The notes under the pieces: model-generated
What the model was told of the DNA's origin: nothing
Seen by the model: only the letters and a program-made list of their open reading frames with translations
Databases searched by the model: none
Shown here: positions 1 to 8,748 of the stretch, piece after piece
How positions within the stretch are numbered: the stretch's first letter is position 1
Layout: every line of letters starts with the position of its first letter
Position numbers and translations under genes: made by a program
Assembly: GCA_017857395.1 (NCBI GenBank)
Contig: JAFMDF010000069.1
Location: 1-33,617, forward strand
DNA: 33,617 nucleotides
Source of the DNA: Bacteroidota bacterium
Lineage (GTDB): Bacteria > Bacteroidota > Bacteroidia > Chitinophagales > Saprospiraceae
Direction: 5' to 3'

Positions 1-120
1 TTGTTAGTTTTTTGGAGCGAACTTGTGTCAATTTTTGCCAAACCGAGAATAGCTGCATATGATGTTAGATGTAAATGGATGTGTTGTAAATTTTTTAATT
101 AGAAAATTTTAAATGAGTAA

Positions 121-1038
121 ATGAAAAATATAATTATATTAATTATTTCTTTATTACCTGTTGCTATTCTTGCTCAAAACCCAAGTATTACTCAAGATAT
201 ATCGGCTATTGTATTTCTTGACTCCTTTGTAGTTACCGCCTCTAAAAAAGGGTTTGACGTCAACGATTTCATTGATATCGTCCAACAAGATGAGTCCTTC
301 TTTCAAGCTTTCCACAATCTAAGATTCACGCCACATATTGCGGATAACAAAGTAGAGATTTTTGATAAAAAACAACAGGTGAAGGCTGCGAATTATCACA
401 AAACTCAACAAATTATGGAAGCCAATTGCCGAACCATGGACTATTTATCAGAGGACATTAAAGGCAAATATTTCAAGAATAAAAAGAAACGGAAACATCG
501 GTATTATACGGCTCGCCTGCACGAACAAGTCTTTTTAACCAAAGGGAAAATTTGTGGAGAACCAGCCAATCCAACCATCTCTTCCGATAATTTGAGTGGT
601 ATCCAAAAGCATATTAATGAGCTAAAGAAATTAATTTTCCAACCGGGCAAAGAAGTAGACGTTCCTTTCATTGGTGGAAAAACAGCTATTTTCAAAGAAA
701 ATATGTTGAAATACTATGATTTCTCTATTGCTCTAAAATCTTATAAAAATCAACAAAGTTGTTATGTTTTCAAAGCAATTGCTAAACCAACATACCGTAG
801 TAATAAAACCATTATCAAGTATTTAGAGACTTACTTTGATAAAAATGATTTTCAGGTATTGGCTCGAAATTATCATTTAAAATATAACGGCTTATTTGAT
901 TTTGACGTAAAAATGAAGGTTGAATTGACTCAATTAGGTGATAAATATTTGCCTGCTTTAGTGGCGTATGATGGGCGATGGAAAATCCCTATGCAGAAAC
1001 GAGAAATCGTTGAATTTATAATTGATTTCACCTATTAA
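121..1038 (+). CDS. Exported protein of unknown function
   Basis: Encodes 305 residues. I do not recognise the family. The first 18-19 residues form a typical Sec signal peptide (Lys-Asn, then a run of Ile/Leu, ending AILA before Gln), so the product is probably periplasmic or surface-located and lacks a lipobox. The rest is soluble-looking and mixed alpha/beta, with a very basic patch (KNKKKRKHR) near residues 120-128 and three scattered cysteines. No catalytic motif stands out. The ATG follows directly after a 25-nt stretch that recurs near 1311-1335. No neighbour on the same strand is close enough to suggest an operon. The gene is convincing because of its length, signal peptide and Bacteroidota-like codon use, but its role cannot be inferred. 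Confidence 0.8.
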   Translation: MKNIIILIISLLPVAILAQNPSITQDISAIVFLDSFVVTASKKGFDVNDFIDIVQQDESFFQAFHNLRFTPHIADNKVEIFDKKQQVKAANYHKTQQIMEANCRTMDYLSEDIKGKYFKNKKKRKHRYYTARLHEQVFLTKGKICGEPANPTISSDNLSGIQKHINELKKLIFQPGKEVDVPFIGGKTAIFKENMLKYYDFSIALKSYKNQQSCYVFKAIAKPTYRSNKTIIKYLETYFDKNDFQVLARNYHLKYNGLFDFDVKMKVELTQLGDKYLPALVAYDGRWKIPMQKREIVEFIIDFTY

Positions 1039-1533
1039 ATACACTGATTGAATGGTTTAAAAATTGATATTGTAAAATTTAGCCCTTAATCTTATAACGT
1101 CTAACATCCGCGTCCTTTTATTAATCTGTGTTAGTGATTTTATACCACAGATTAATAAAGGGACACGGATAGTTCTCCTTTTCTTTGGAAATTAGTTTCC
1201 CTTCATTTCGTGGATGAAAACTTTGTAAGTTAGAGCGTTCTCTATCAGCTTGTAGTACTACTTTTTAGTCTTAAAAAGTTTTATTATTGATTATTTTTTA
1301 TATTATATTTAATCAGAAAATTTTAAATGAGTAAAATAAAAATCAATTAATGTTAAAATATACTAGGTTAACCAAACAACGTAATCATTTTGTTTTATAC
1401 CGCTATAACTTAAGAATAAAGGTGATACTGACTCAATTTGACAATAAATAGATATTTACGTTAGTCGAAGATTGGTACATTTCTTGTCCTAAGATTTATA
1501 GTCTACTTTATCCATCCTCCCAAAAAATGAATA
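1039..1533. other. Gene-free stretch with repeats
   Basis: About 495 bases between the two exported-protein genes with no credible reading frame. It holds an imperfect inverted repeat (1108-1168) and a second copy of the sequence that precedes the first gene (1311-1335). The rest is AT-rich and I see nothing else in it. A promoter for the downstream lipoprotein gene must lie here, but no clean TAnnTTTG box was found; the nearest is a weak TACATTTC close to 1478. Confidence 0.6.
1108..1168. repeat. Imperfect inverted repeat, 23-bp arms
   Basis: The arms 1108-1130 and 1146-1168 are reverse complements apart from two positions, with a 15-nt loop. It lies downstream of the first gene and could act as its terminator, although no U-run follows. 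The right arm ends in ACACGGAT, close to the CCCACGGAT element seen in other intergenic gaps of the window. Confidence 0.65.
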
Positions 1534-2037
1534 ATGATCAAAGTCTTTTTTTCCAAAAGCCTCTATTTATGCATCTTCCTAATAATTACTAGTTGTTCAA
1601 GTAATGAACCTGTTATAAATCCACCCATTAATACCACAAAAGCTTATCCTTTGGTAGACGAAAAACTTTGGCCATTTTTTGAACAATTTGAAGTAGAAGC
1701 TAAACAAAGAGGCCTCACAATAAATTTAGTAACTCAACAAATTCAAGCCACTATTGAATCTATTCCTGCTCCTAATATAGGCTTATGCAATCGTGCAACT
1801 AATAATCGTGTTATCGTTATAGACCAAGATTTTTGGACAAATAGAAGTGAGCTAAAGCGAGAACTTATAGTTTTTCACGAATTAGGACATTGCAGCTTGA
1901 ATCTTGAACATAGAGAAGACAATGCAGGAGGTGTATGTAAAAGTATTATGCGGTCGGGGCATGAGGGGTGTGTAGATAATTATTCTTCCGTTACTCGTGC
2001 TGCTTATTTGGATGAGTTGTTTATTGCTTTAGATTAA
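1534..2037 (+). CDS. Lipoprotein with HExxH zinc-metallopeptidase-like motif
   Basis: Encodes 167 residues. A signal peptide ends in ITS-C at Cys21, a good lipobox, so the mature protein should be lipid-anchored. HELGH at residues 115-119 is followed by a third His at 126 (HExxH-x6-H), and KSIMR at 136-140 could supply a Met-turn. This arrangement resembles metzincin-like peptidases, but the spacing to the third His is one residue longer than the classic HExxHxxGxxH and the Gly is absent. Cys85, Cys120, Cys135 and Cys146 could form disulfides. The family is familiar as small uncharacterised Bacteroidota lipoproteins. Zinc binding is well supported by the motif, but proteolysis is inferred. 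It is monocistronic and ends just before a strong hairpin. Confidence 0.82.
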   Translation: MIKVFFSKSLYLCIFLIITSCSSNEPVINPPINTTKAYPLVDEKLWPFFEQFEVEAKQRGLTINLVTQQIQATIESIPAPNIGLCNRATNNRVIVIDQDFWTNRSELKRELIVFHELGHCSLNLEHREDNAGGVCKSIMRSGHEGCVDNYSSVTRAAYLDELFIALD

Positions 2038-2051
2038 AATTTAAAGGGAAT

Positions 2052-2084
2052 AGTGCTTCCAGAACTTAAAGTTCTGGAAGCACT
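2052..2084. terminator. Bidirectional terminator hairpin
   Basis: A perfect 16-bp stem (AGTGCTTCCAGAACTT and its complement) with one central unpaired base lies between two convergent genes. No long U-run follows immediately on either strand, but position and stem strength make a shared terminator likely. Confidence 0.7.
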
Positions 2085-2144
2085 TGGAATTGATTACCCC
2101 TCTTTATTAAAATGATACTCATTTTTTAACAATTTGAATCCTAT

Positions 2145-4382
2145 TTAAACCCGAAAAGGCTGCTGATAGAATCGTTTTCCTGTAGCTTTATATAAAGCGT
2201 TGGCTAATGCGCCAAAAACAGGAGGAAAAGTAGGTTCTCCCATTCCAGTCGGGTCTACCTCATTTTGCACAAAATGTACCTCAATTTTTTTAGGAGCTTC
2301 TGACATTCTAATCATTCTATATTGATGAAAATTATTTTTTTCTGGCACGCCATCCTTAAAAGTTAATTCCCCATATAGGGCATTTCCAATTCCATCGACA
2401 ATAGCGCCTTCTGCTAAATTGGTCGCAGCATCGGGGTTGATTATAATACCACAATCAACCGTGCAGCATACTTTATCAATAGTGGGTTTACCATCCTCAA
2501 TGCTCACGTCTAAAACCTGTGCTGAATAGGAATTATGGCAATAATAAACGGCTATGCCACGGTGAGTATTAGCAGGTGTATCATCCCAATCTGATTTCTC
2601 TCGTATCAATTCTAAAACACCCGCATAGCGCGTTGCATCGTAATCGTTCTTCTCTCCTACAGAATTAGTAGTTGCTTGCGCCAATAGTTCTAATCGCAAA
2701 TCAATGGGGTCTTTACCTATTTCTTCTGCTATTTCATCCAAGAATGATTGTTCCGCACAAGCTATAAAATTAGAACGAGGGGCTCGAAAAGAGCCAATGG
2801 TAATATTGGTATCAATCGTCCAACTTTCCGCAAGGTAATTTTCAACTGCCCCTGCTGGAAATCTATTAGCGTATAAAGGACTCTCAGGGATGCCTCCAGC
2901 ATTGATATGAAAGCCTATTAATTTATTATCCGCATTCAACGCTGCTCGATAAGTTGCCTGATAAGCAGGGCGATAAACGCCTCCCGTCATATCATCTTCC
3001 CGAGTATAAATCAATTTAACTGGCGCCTCCATTTTTTGCGAAATAATTGCTGCTTCTATCGCCCAATGTGCATAAGACCTACGCCCATATCCTCCTCCGA
3101 GTCGGGTCAACTGAATATTTATATCCTCCACAGGTATACCCAATCGAGCGGAAATTGCTTGTTCGGTTAATTCTGCTTTTTGTAGTGGTCCAGAAAGTTC
3201 CGCCTTTCCTTGTTTTACATCTGCAAAGAAATTCATAGGTTCCATACAATTATGTGCAAGGAAAGGAGCAGTATAGGTTCGTTCAATAATCTTTGCCGCA
3301 TTTTTGAACGCCCTTTCTGGGTTGCCATCTCTTCGGACGACACTTGTTTTTTTCATTGCCATTTCGGTCATCTTAGCAAAGTGGTCATTAGTGCTTTCCA
3401 ATCCAGCAGGAATCGTGATGGTCTGTTTTGATTGCCGGAAAAAGGTTCTTTCTTCAGTATAGGCTTCAAAGGGTTTCCATTCGACAGTTATCGCTTCCTT
3501 AGCTTGCATGACCTCCCATGTAGAATTCCCTACAATCGCCACAACTTCTAGAAAAGTGCACGTATCAAAATGTTGTCTTTCAAAATCATCATTAAGTACT
3601 TTAACAGTGAAAACATCCTTTATACCGGGCATTGTCTTAATTAGGGAATCATCCACCGATTTTAATTGCATCCCAAAAGCAGGCGGGTGAACAATCATGG
3701 CGATTAACATTCCTTCTTTATGCGTATCTATACTAAATAAAGGCTTCCCAGTGATAATTTTTTTACCATCCACATTTTTTCTGGACGTTCCAATAATTGT
3801 AAAATCATGGATGGCTTTTAAGGTTACTTCTTCAGGAACGGGTAACTTAGTGGCTACGGAAGCCATTTCGCCATAACTTGCGGATTTATTGCTTGGTTCA
3901 TGCTTTAATATACCTGCATTTGTGGTAATCTCGCTTATTGGTACATCCCAAGTCTGCGCTGCTGCTGCTCGTAACATTTGCCGAGCCGAAGCACCAGCCA
4001 TTCTCAATCCTTTCCATCCCAATCGAATAGCATTACTGCCACCAATAAATTGACGGCTATATAATTCGGTATTTAAAGGGGCTTGTTCTACTATCACATC
4101 TTTCCAATCAACATCCAATTCCTCTGCAACAATCATCGGCATAGCCGTCTTGATATTCTGCCCTCCTTCTGGGTTGGGAGACATGATAGTTATTTGACCA
4201 TTGTCCCCTATTTTTAGATAACCATTAAAATCAAACCATTCTTTGGGTGAATTGATAGTTTGCTTATCAGTGGAAGATTGACAAGATGCGAACCAACAAA
4301 AATTGAGCATTAAGCCACCACCTGCTAAAGCGGAAGTTTTTAGAAAAGAGCGCCTATTATGAGCTGTTTTTATGATTGCCAT
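2145..4382 (-). CDS. Molybdenum hydroxylase large subunit, xanthine dehydrogenase/IorB-like, Tat-exported
   Basis: Encodes 745 residues. It begins with a Tat-type leader (NRRSFLK at residues 9-15, then a hydrophobic stretch and Cys34), so it is probably exported folded. The body matches the molybdopterin-binding subunit of the xanthine dehydrogenase superfamily, closest to the isoquinoline 1-oxidoreductase beta-subunit type: GGGYGRR at 429-435, RAP at 533-535, and GMGEP at 713-717 holding the expected catalytic Glu716. Length is normal for the family. These enzymes hydroxylate heterocycles or oxidise aldehydes and need a small 2Fe-2S subunit, usually encoded right beside them; none is present here. 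The substrate is unknown. Its upstream neighbours on the same strand, 186 nt away, encode a blue-copper fusion protein that might serve as electron carrier, which is speculation. Confidence 0.9.
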   Translation of the reverse strand: MAIIKTAHNRRSFLKTSALAGGGLMLNFCWFASCQSSTDKQTINSPKEWFDFNGYLKIGDNGQITIMSPNPEGGQNIKTAMPMIVAEELDVDWKDVIVEQAPLNTELYSRQFIGGSNAIRLGWKGLRMAGASARQMLRAAAAQTWDVPISEITTNAGILKHEPSNKSASYGEMASVATKLPVPEEVTLKAIHDFTIIGTSRKNVDGKKIITGKPLFSIDTHKEGMLIAMIVHPPAFGMQLKSVDDSLIKTMPGIKDVFTVKVLNDDFERQHFDTCTFLEVVAIVGNSTWEVMQAKEAITVEWKPFEAYTEERTFFRQSKQTITIPAGLESTNDHFAKMTEMAMKKTSVVRRDGNPERAFKNAAKIIERTYTAPFLAHNCMEPMNFFADVKQGKAELSGPLQKAELTEQAISARLGIPVEDINIQLTRLGGGYGRRSYAHWAIEAAIISQKMEAPVKLIYTREDDMTGGVYRPAYQATYRAALNADNKLIGFHINAGGIPESPLYANRFPAGAVENYLAESWTIDTNITIGSFRAPRSNFIACAEQSFLDEIAEEIGKDPIDLRLELLAQATTNSVGEKNDYDATRYAGVLELIREKSDWDDTPANTHRGIAVYYCHNSYSAQVLDVSIEDGKPTIDKVCCTVDCGIIINPDAATNLAEGAIVDGIGNALYGELTFKDGVPEKNNFHQYRMIRMSEAPKKIEVHFVQNEVDPTGMGEPTFPPVFGALANALYKATGKRFYQQPFRV

Positions 4383-4406
4383 TTTAGGATATTTTGTCTT
4401 TAATTC

Positions 4407-4432
4407 CCCACGGATTTATTTGACCCACGGAT
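4407..4432. repeat. CCCACGGAT tandem element
   Basis: CCCACGGAT occurs at 4407-4415 and again at 4424-4432, 17 nt apart. The same pairing recurs at 6588-6613, in looser form at 23555-23582, and as a single copy at 17530-17538. All lie in gaps between genes. The role is unknown. Confidence 0.55.
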
Positions 4433-4467
4433 TGTCGTATTTAATTTAAAGTAAGTACTCGAACAAA

Positions 4468-4540
4468 ATTGTTAATATTGCTAAATTGTTTTATTGTTAT
4501 CGTAACGAATTGGCGAACAACAATTTAGCAATATAACAAT
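4468..4540. repeat. Inverted repeat, 22-bp arms with one bulge
   Basis: Arms 4468-4490 and 4519-4540 pair with a single bulged base. The loop is 28 nt. It sits between two minus-strand genes, just after the stop of the copper-domain protein, so it could terminate or attenuate transcription there. No poly-U tail is evident. Confidence 0.6.
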
Positions 4541-4568
4541 TCAGCAATTATTATCAGAATAGTAGCTC

Positions 4569-6521
4569 TTATTTAACAACCTTCAAAATCCCCCGCATAG
4601 TCGTAGAATGTGCAGGAAAAGTACAAACATATTCATAACCCCCAGGCTCAGATGGAGCGACAAAATAAAAAATATCCGAACTTCCAGGCACTAATAAATT
4701 AGAGTGAAATAATAAATCGTCAGATTCTGGAATATAGCCTTTTTCTTGTCCTTGTAAACCTAAGTTATTGGCTAAATCTGCTACTACCGCAACTTTCCCA
4801 GGCTTCACAATCGCCACATTATGCATCATATCATCTGGGTTATTCAACACAAATTTCACTTTTTGTCCCGCTTTAACGCTTAGTTCTTTTTCGACATATT
4901 TCATACCAGCAGCAGTCGTTAAAGTTAAGGTGACGTCTGGACCATTAAACCAACTAGAAGGCATTTCTGTTACGCGCTTATCGCTGATTAAATTAACGGC
5001 AGGTACAATGGCATCATGTCCGACATGCGCAGCAGGGTCATGTGTACCGCCACCGCCAGGGATTTCATTTAAAGTATAATACCCAAAATTGTGTAGTAAT
5101 TTCTTACCTGAAGTGTTTTTAATACCTTCGGCTTTGACTTCATTAATGTATCCAGCCCGTAGTCCTTCAACAAATAACTTAGCGGTTTTCCCATCTTGAG
5201 ATAAGCTTACTTTGTAAACCGTTCTTATTTGTAAGTCTGTTACAGGGCTACCATACACATGATGGTATTTATAGGTAAAGTCACTTATTTTATAGGATGC
5301 TGGGTCTGCCGCAGTTGCTCGATTTACGGGTTCGGTGAATTCAATATCAAAACCTTCTTTGGTGGCTTTGATGGTTTTCATTTCAAAGGGAGCTCTTCCA
5401 TTATAGACCAGTCTTTCTAAAGCATAAGAAGCTTTGCCAGTAGAAGCCCAACCTCGATTGGTTTGACCTACAAAAATAGAGTTATCTGGTCCCCATTCCA
5501 TTCTGAGAATACCAGAAGCAAAACCTTCTCTAAAAGGAAAGCAAACGCCTTGATACACACCATTTATTTTTTCTTGAAAAACCCGCATAATTTTACTGTG
5601 CCCTTGGTCTGCTACTAATAATTGTCCTTCAAAAGGGCCAAATTTATCATTATTTACGACCAAAATATCGGAAGTAGAAATACCCATCAAGGTATGCGGA
5701 AACCAGACGCTAGGCGGTTTAATCCCTTCTTTTTTCTTGGAATATTCATATAGTGTATACCCCATCGTATCTACAATTTCCTCAAATTTTATTTTTACAG
5801 GAGACCCTGGTTCTTGTGACCATTTTAAGCCTTCTGGATTTCCTGCAAAATCTCCTTTTTCTAAATGCGTCATTCTTCCTGAACCTACCCAGTCGCCTTG
5901 ATTTTCGGTATAAAAAACATCTCCTTTGGCATTTAAACCAAAACCTGCTGGAGAACGTAAACCCGTTGCAATGGGGGTCATTTCTCCTTCTGGTGTAATT
6001 TGTAGTAACCAGCCTCTCCATTTAGACCCACTTTCTCCACGACCAATCCATCCTAAGTTAAGCGTTACTAACATATTTCCATCAGGCAAAAATTCTGGCC
6101 CGTAAGAGTATTCGTGATAATTTCCATTTAAAGGCCAACTGTAAATCGTCTCGTATATATCTGCTCTTCCATCGCCACTTTGGTCTTGAATTTTAGTTAA
6201 TTCTGCTCTTTGACTTAAATAATAAGCGCCATCTCTATAAGCTAATCCAAGAGGTTCGTGTAAACCCGAAGCAAATCGAGTAAATTCAGGCTTCGTACTA
6301 GATGGGTTTTTAATTGTCCATAAATCTCCTCTTCGAGTCGTTACGCCTAGTGTTCCTTTATCATCAAAAGCTAATCCGCCAACTTCTAAGATAATATCTT
6401 TAGGAATAGGGACTTCTTTAATAGTATAATATTGATTTTCCTTTTTTTGAATGGTGGATTGTGCCGCTATTAGGATTGGACAGATTAAGATGAATATAGT
6501 TATTATCTGTTTGATTTTCAT
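4569..6521 (-). CDS. Secreted beta-propeller protein with C-terminal blue-copper (cupredoxin) domain
   Basis: Encodes 650 residues with a Sec signal peptide (hydrophobic to about residue 20, ending IAAQ). Residues about 40-380 look like a six-bladed propeller of the sugar-dehydrogenase or NHL type (repeated G-L-A-F/Y and D-G-x motifs), followed by an Ig-like linker. The last 110 residues are a cupredoxin: an MMHN His ligand early on, then the YVCTFPAHSTTM motif supplying the Cys, His and Met of a type 1 copper site, as in azurin and auracyanin. No CxxCH haem motif is present. Such propeller-cupredoxin proteins in Bacteroidota commonly neighbour DUF1080 proteins, as here (160 nt upstream). It probably transfers electrons in the periplasm or at the surface; the substrate is unknown. 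Confidence 0.85.
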   Translation of the reverse strand: MKIKQIITIFILICPILIAAQSTIQKKENQYYTIKEVPIPKDIILEVGGLAFDDKGTLGVTTRRGDLWTIKNPSSTKPEFTRFASGLHEPLGLAYRDGAYYLSQRAELTKIQDQSGDGRADIYETIYSWPLNGNYHEYSYGPEFLPDGNMLVTLNLGWIGRGESGSKWRGWLLQITPEGEMTPIATGLRSPAGFGLNAKGDVFYTENQGDWVGSGRMTHLEKGDFAGNPEGLKWSQEPGSPVKIKFEEIVDTMGYTLYEYSKKKEGIKPPSVWFPHTLMGISTSDILVVNNDKFGPFEGQLLVADQGHSKIMRVFQEKINGVYQGVCFPFREGFASGILRMEWGPDNSIFVGQTNRGWASTGKASYALERLVYNGRAPFEMKTIKATKEGFDIEFTEPVNRATAADPASYKISDFTYKYHHVYGSPVTDLQIRTVYKVSLSQDGKTAKLFVEGLRAGYINEVKAEGIKNTSGKKLLHNFGYYTLNEIPGGGGTHDPAAHVGHDAIVPAVNLISDKRVTEMPSSWFNGPDVTLTLTTAAGMKYVEKELSVKAGQKVKFVLNNPDDMMHNVAIVKPGKVAVVADLANNLGLQGQEKGYIPESDDLLFHSNLLVPGSSDIFYFVAPSEPGGYEYVCTFPAHSTTMRGILKVVK

Positions 6522-6587
6522 ATTTTTAGAATTTAATAGCTTCTGATTGCTGATTAAAGATAGACTACTTTCTTTGAAATACTTTTC

Positions 6588-6613
6588 CCCACGAATTTTA
6601 ACTCCCCACGGAT
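6588..6613. repeat. CCCACGAAT/CCCACGGAT tandem element
   Basis: CCCACGAAT at 6588-6596 and CCCACGGAT at 6605-6613 are spaced 17 nt apart, exactly as at 4407-4432. It lies in the gap upstream of the copper-domain gene. Confidence 0.5.
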
Positions 6614-6681
6614 GAATTCTATCTCGGATTTATAAATAACACCGATGAAATGTCTGTAGATTTCTCAATGAGTTCTTCAAT

Positions 6682-8535
6682 TTACCAATGAATGGTATAT
6701 TGAACCTTTTCGTCAATTTTGGCTAATAGTTCTTTGTTATTTCTTAAGACTACATTTTTGGCTTCAATATAATAAGCACCGTCTACATTATATAAACCAT
6801 TTGCTTGTAATTGTATATGGCTACCTGATGCAATTCTAAGGTATAAATTTGAGCCATCACCCGATTTGTTAATCGTTCTCACTAAGCTTTTTCCATCTTC
6901 GGAAGGTAAAATTTGGTCTGTAAATTGTGTTGATTTTAAACTATATTTGAAAGTAGGGCTATTTTGACTATCCACTTCATATCCTCTAAACTTAAAACCA
7001 TCTGGTACGAAACTAGGCCAAGCTGCATTTTCATTGCTCAAAGCAGCAATAGGTAAGCCGCTGGTTAAATCAATCGCCGTATTCACTGGTTGTAATAATT
7101 GGGGTTCTCCTCTACCCTGCCACATTTTGGTAACATTTGCAAATTTCCCTTTCCAAGCTTTAATCAAATTTGGTGTTCGTAAATCATAACTATAATGCAC
7201 GCCAAGCGGATTGCCAATAGATAATATATTAGTCTTCTTTTCCCCATTATGATTGACAAAACCACGAATCATTTCCACTTCTTTCAATTGATTGATAATA
7301 ATTGGTGGCCTTGGTTTGCGATTGGTAGTTGTTTCTTTTGGGGCAACAGCTAAAGTTTGCTTAATAATGCCTGGTCCTTCATAGCCTATTTCTAAATAAG
7401 CGGCCCAAACTTCTTGATAATAAGTTTGGGTCAAATCGTGTACGCCTTTAGTTAAATTAATGATGCCTCTTTCCTCCCCATAACCGGGGTCACCTTCATT
7501 AAAAACAACGGATTGCCCATCGATGAATAACTCCCCACCATCATCTATTCTAGTCGTAAATAAATAATCTCCCCCAATTGGCACTTCCAATTTCCCTTTA
7601 AATTTTAGTCTATATCCGTCTGCTTGCTCACTGGCTTTACTAACTTCTAAATAATCTAATTTTCCTGTCTTGGAGGCTGTTAATTGATTAAAATCAGGCA
7701 ATTTATCATCTTTTCCATCGAAGAATTCATATTGAATATCTTTTAAGGCTAATTGATCTAAAGTATACTTTTTATATTTAAAATTTCTAAAAGCAACCGC
7801 ACCATGGTCTCCTTGAATAAACAAAGGGCCTGTTGCCGCTTCTTTAGGAAAAATTGAGCCCCTAGTTGGGCCTGTTAATACGATGTTTTCATGTATCAAG
7901 AACCCATTATGGTAAACTTTCTTAAAAATAGCATTTTCCGTTTTCTGTCCATTTTCATCAAAACGAGGTGCTTGAAATTCTATTTTAAAGTTTTGCCATA
8001 ACCCTGGTGCTTTACTAGCATTTACCTTAGGTGCGGTCCCTTCATAACCTTTTTGTCCTTCTGGTTTAGCATCATCCCAACGTTCATAAATTCCTCCACA
8101 ATCTCCAGATGTCACGGCTTTCTTTCCCCAACTATCTAAAATTTGAAGTTCATATCGACCTTGCAAATAAATACCTGAATTTGAACCTTTGGGTACTAAA
8201 AAATCTATTTCCATATCAATATCTCCATGTTCCCAAGTAGTCATAATATTCCCTTTTTCCGTATCAGTAGGTTTATTCACCAATATCCCTTTTCCCTCAG
8301 ATGCTTCCAATGATTGTTCTGTCGTCCAATCTGAATAAACATTACCAGCAATTTGCCAATTTTGAGCATCCACTTTAAATTGACTTAAATCTTCTAAAGG
8401 TAAGGCAGTCATTGGTAAGGTTCGAGGCACTTCAGGAATCAAAGTGGCTGTTTCCTCTTCAATAAGGGTTGGGTCATTTTTGCACGCAAAAGTTAGCAAG
8501 ATTAATAACAAGAAAGAGTTTTTCAATAAATTCAT
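6682..8535 (-). CDS. DUF1080 (3-keto-disaccharide hydrolase-like) lipoprotein with PA14 domain
   Basis: I place the start at the ATG at 8535, giving 617 residues, because it opens a clean lipoprotein signal (MNLLKNSFLLLILLTFAC, lipid on Cys18); the frame can be extended upstream to 8637 but that adds an unlikely 34-residue leader. Residues about 50-260 form a DUF1080 domain (GDIDMEIDF, GIYLQGRYELQILDS, then GAVAFRNFKYK), a concanavalin-like fold now known from 3-keto-glycoside hydrolases. Residues about 275-400 form a PA14 domain, often carbohydrate-binding (FTTRIDDGGELFIDG). The C-terminal 200 residues are an unnamed module usually found in such Bacteroidota proteins. The product is likely on the cell surface and acts on modified sugars. 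It probably works with the adjacent propeller-cupredoxin protein. Confidence 0.87.
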   Translation of the reverse strand: MNLLKNSFLLLILLTFACKNDPTLIEEETATLIPEVPRTLPMTALPLEDLSQFKVDAQNWQIAGNVYSDWTTEQSLEASEGKGILVNKPTDTEKGNIMTTWEHGDIDMEIDFLVPKGSNSGIYLQGRYELQILDSWGKKAVTSGDCGGIYERWDDAKPEGQKGYEGTAPKVNASKAPGLWQNFKIEFQAPRFDENGQKTENAIFKKVYHNGFLIHENIVLTGPTRGSIFPKEAATGPLFIQGDHGAVAFRNFKYKKYTLDQLALKDIQYEFFDGKDDKLPDFNQLTASKTGKLDYLEVSKASEQADGYRLKFKGKLEVPIGGDYLFTTRIDDGGELFIDGQSVVFNEGDPGYGEERGIINLTKGVHDLTQTYYQEVWAAYLEIGYEGPGIIKQTLAVAPKETTTNRKPRPPIIINQLKEVEMIRGFVNHNGEKKTNILSIGNPLGVHYSYDLRTPNLIKAWKGKFANVTKMWQGRGEPQLLQPVNTAIDLTSGLPIAALSNENAAWPSFVPDGFKFRGYEVDSQNSPTFKYSLKSTQFTDQILPSEDGKSLVRTINKSGDGSNLYLRIASGSHIQLQANGLYNVDGAYYIEAKNVVLRNNKELLAKIDEKVQYTIHW

Positions 8536-8748
8536 TTTTACACGCTTTGTTTTGAAAAATTGAGCAGGGTAAAAGTATAGAAATGATATTGAAATACATA
8601 ATCTGCTCCTAAAAATTGGGCATAAATTGGAGAACAATTGGATTCATGATTAATATAGATGGTTTATTAATAGATAAAAATATGTTGGGTAACTTGACAA
8701 GTTTATCAATCTAGTTGAAAAAATCACAGTATTCTTGTTCTACAAAAC

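Noticed and set aside
2145-4382. Annotation as true xanthine dehydrogenase
   Set aside because: The Tat leader, length and motif order fit the isoquinoline-oxidoreductase-like branch, and no FAD or 2Fe-2S subunits or purine genes are nearby.
8536-8637. 34-residue extension of the DUF1080 protein
   Set aside because: It would bury the lipoprotein signal that begins at 8535 behind a Cys- and Phe-rich stretch with no known role.
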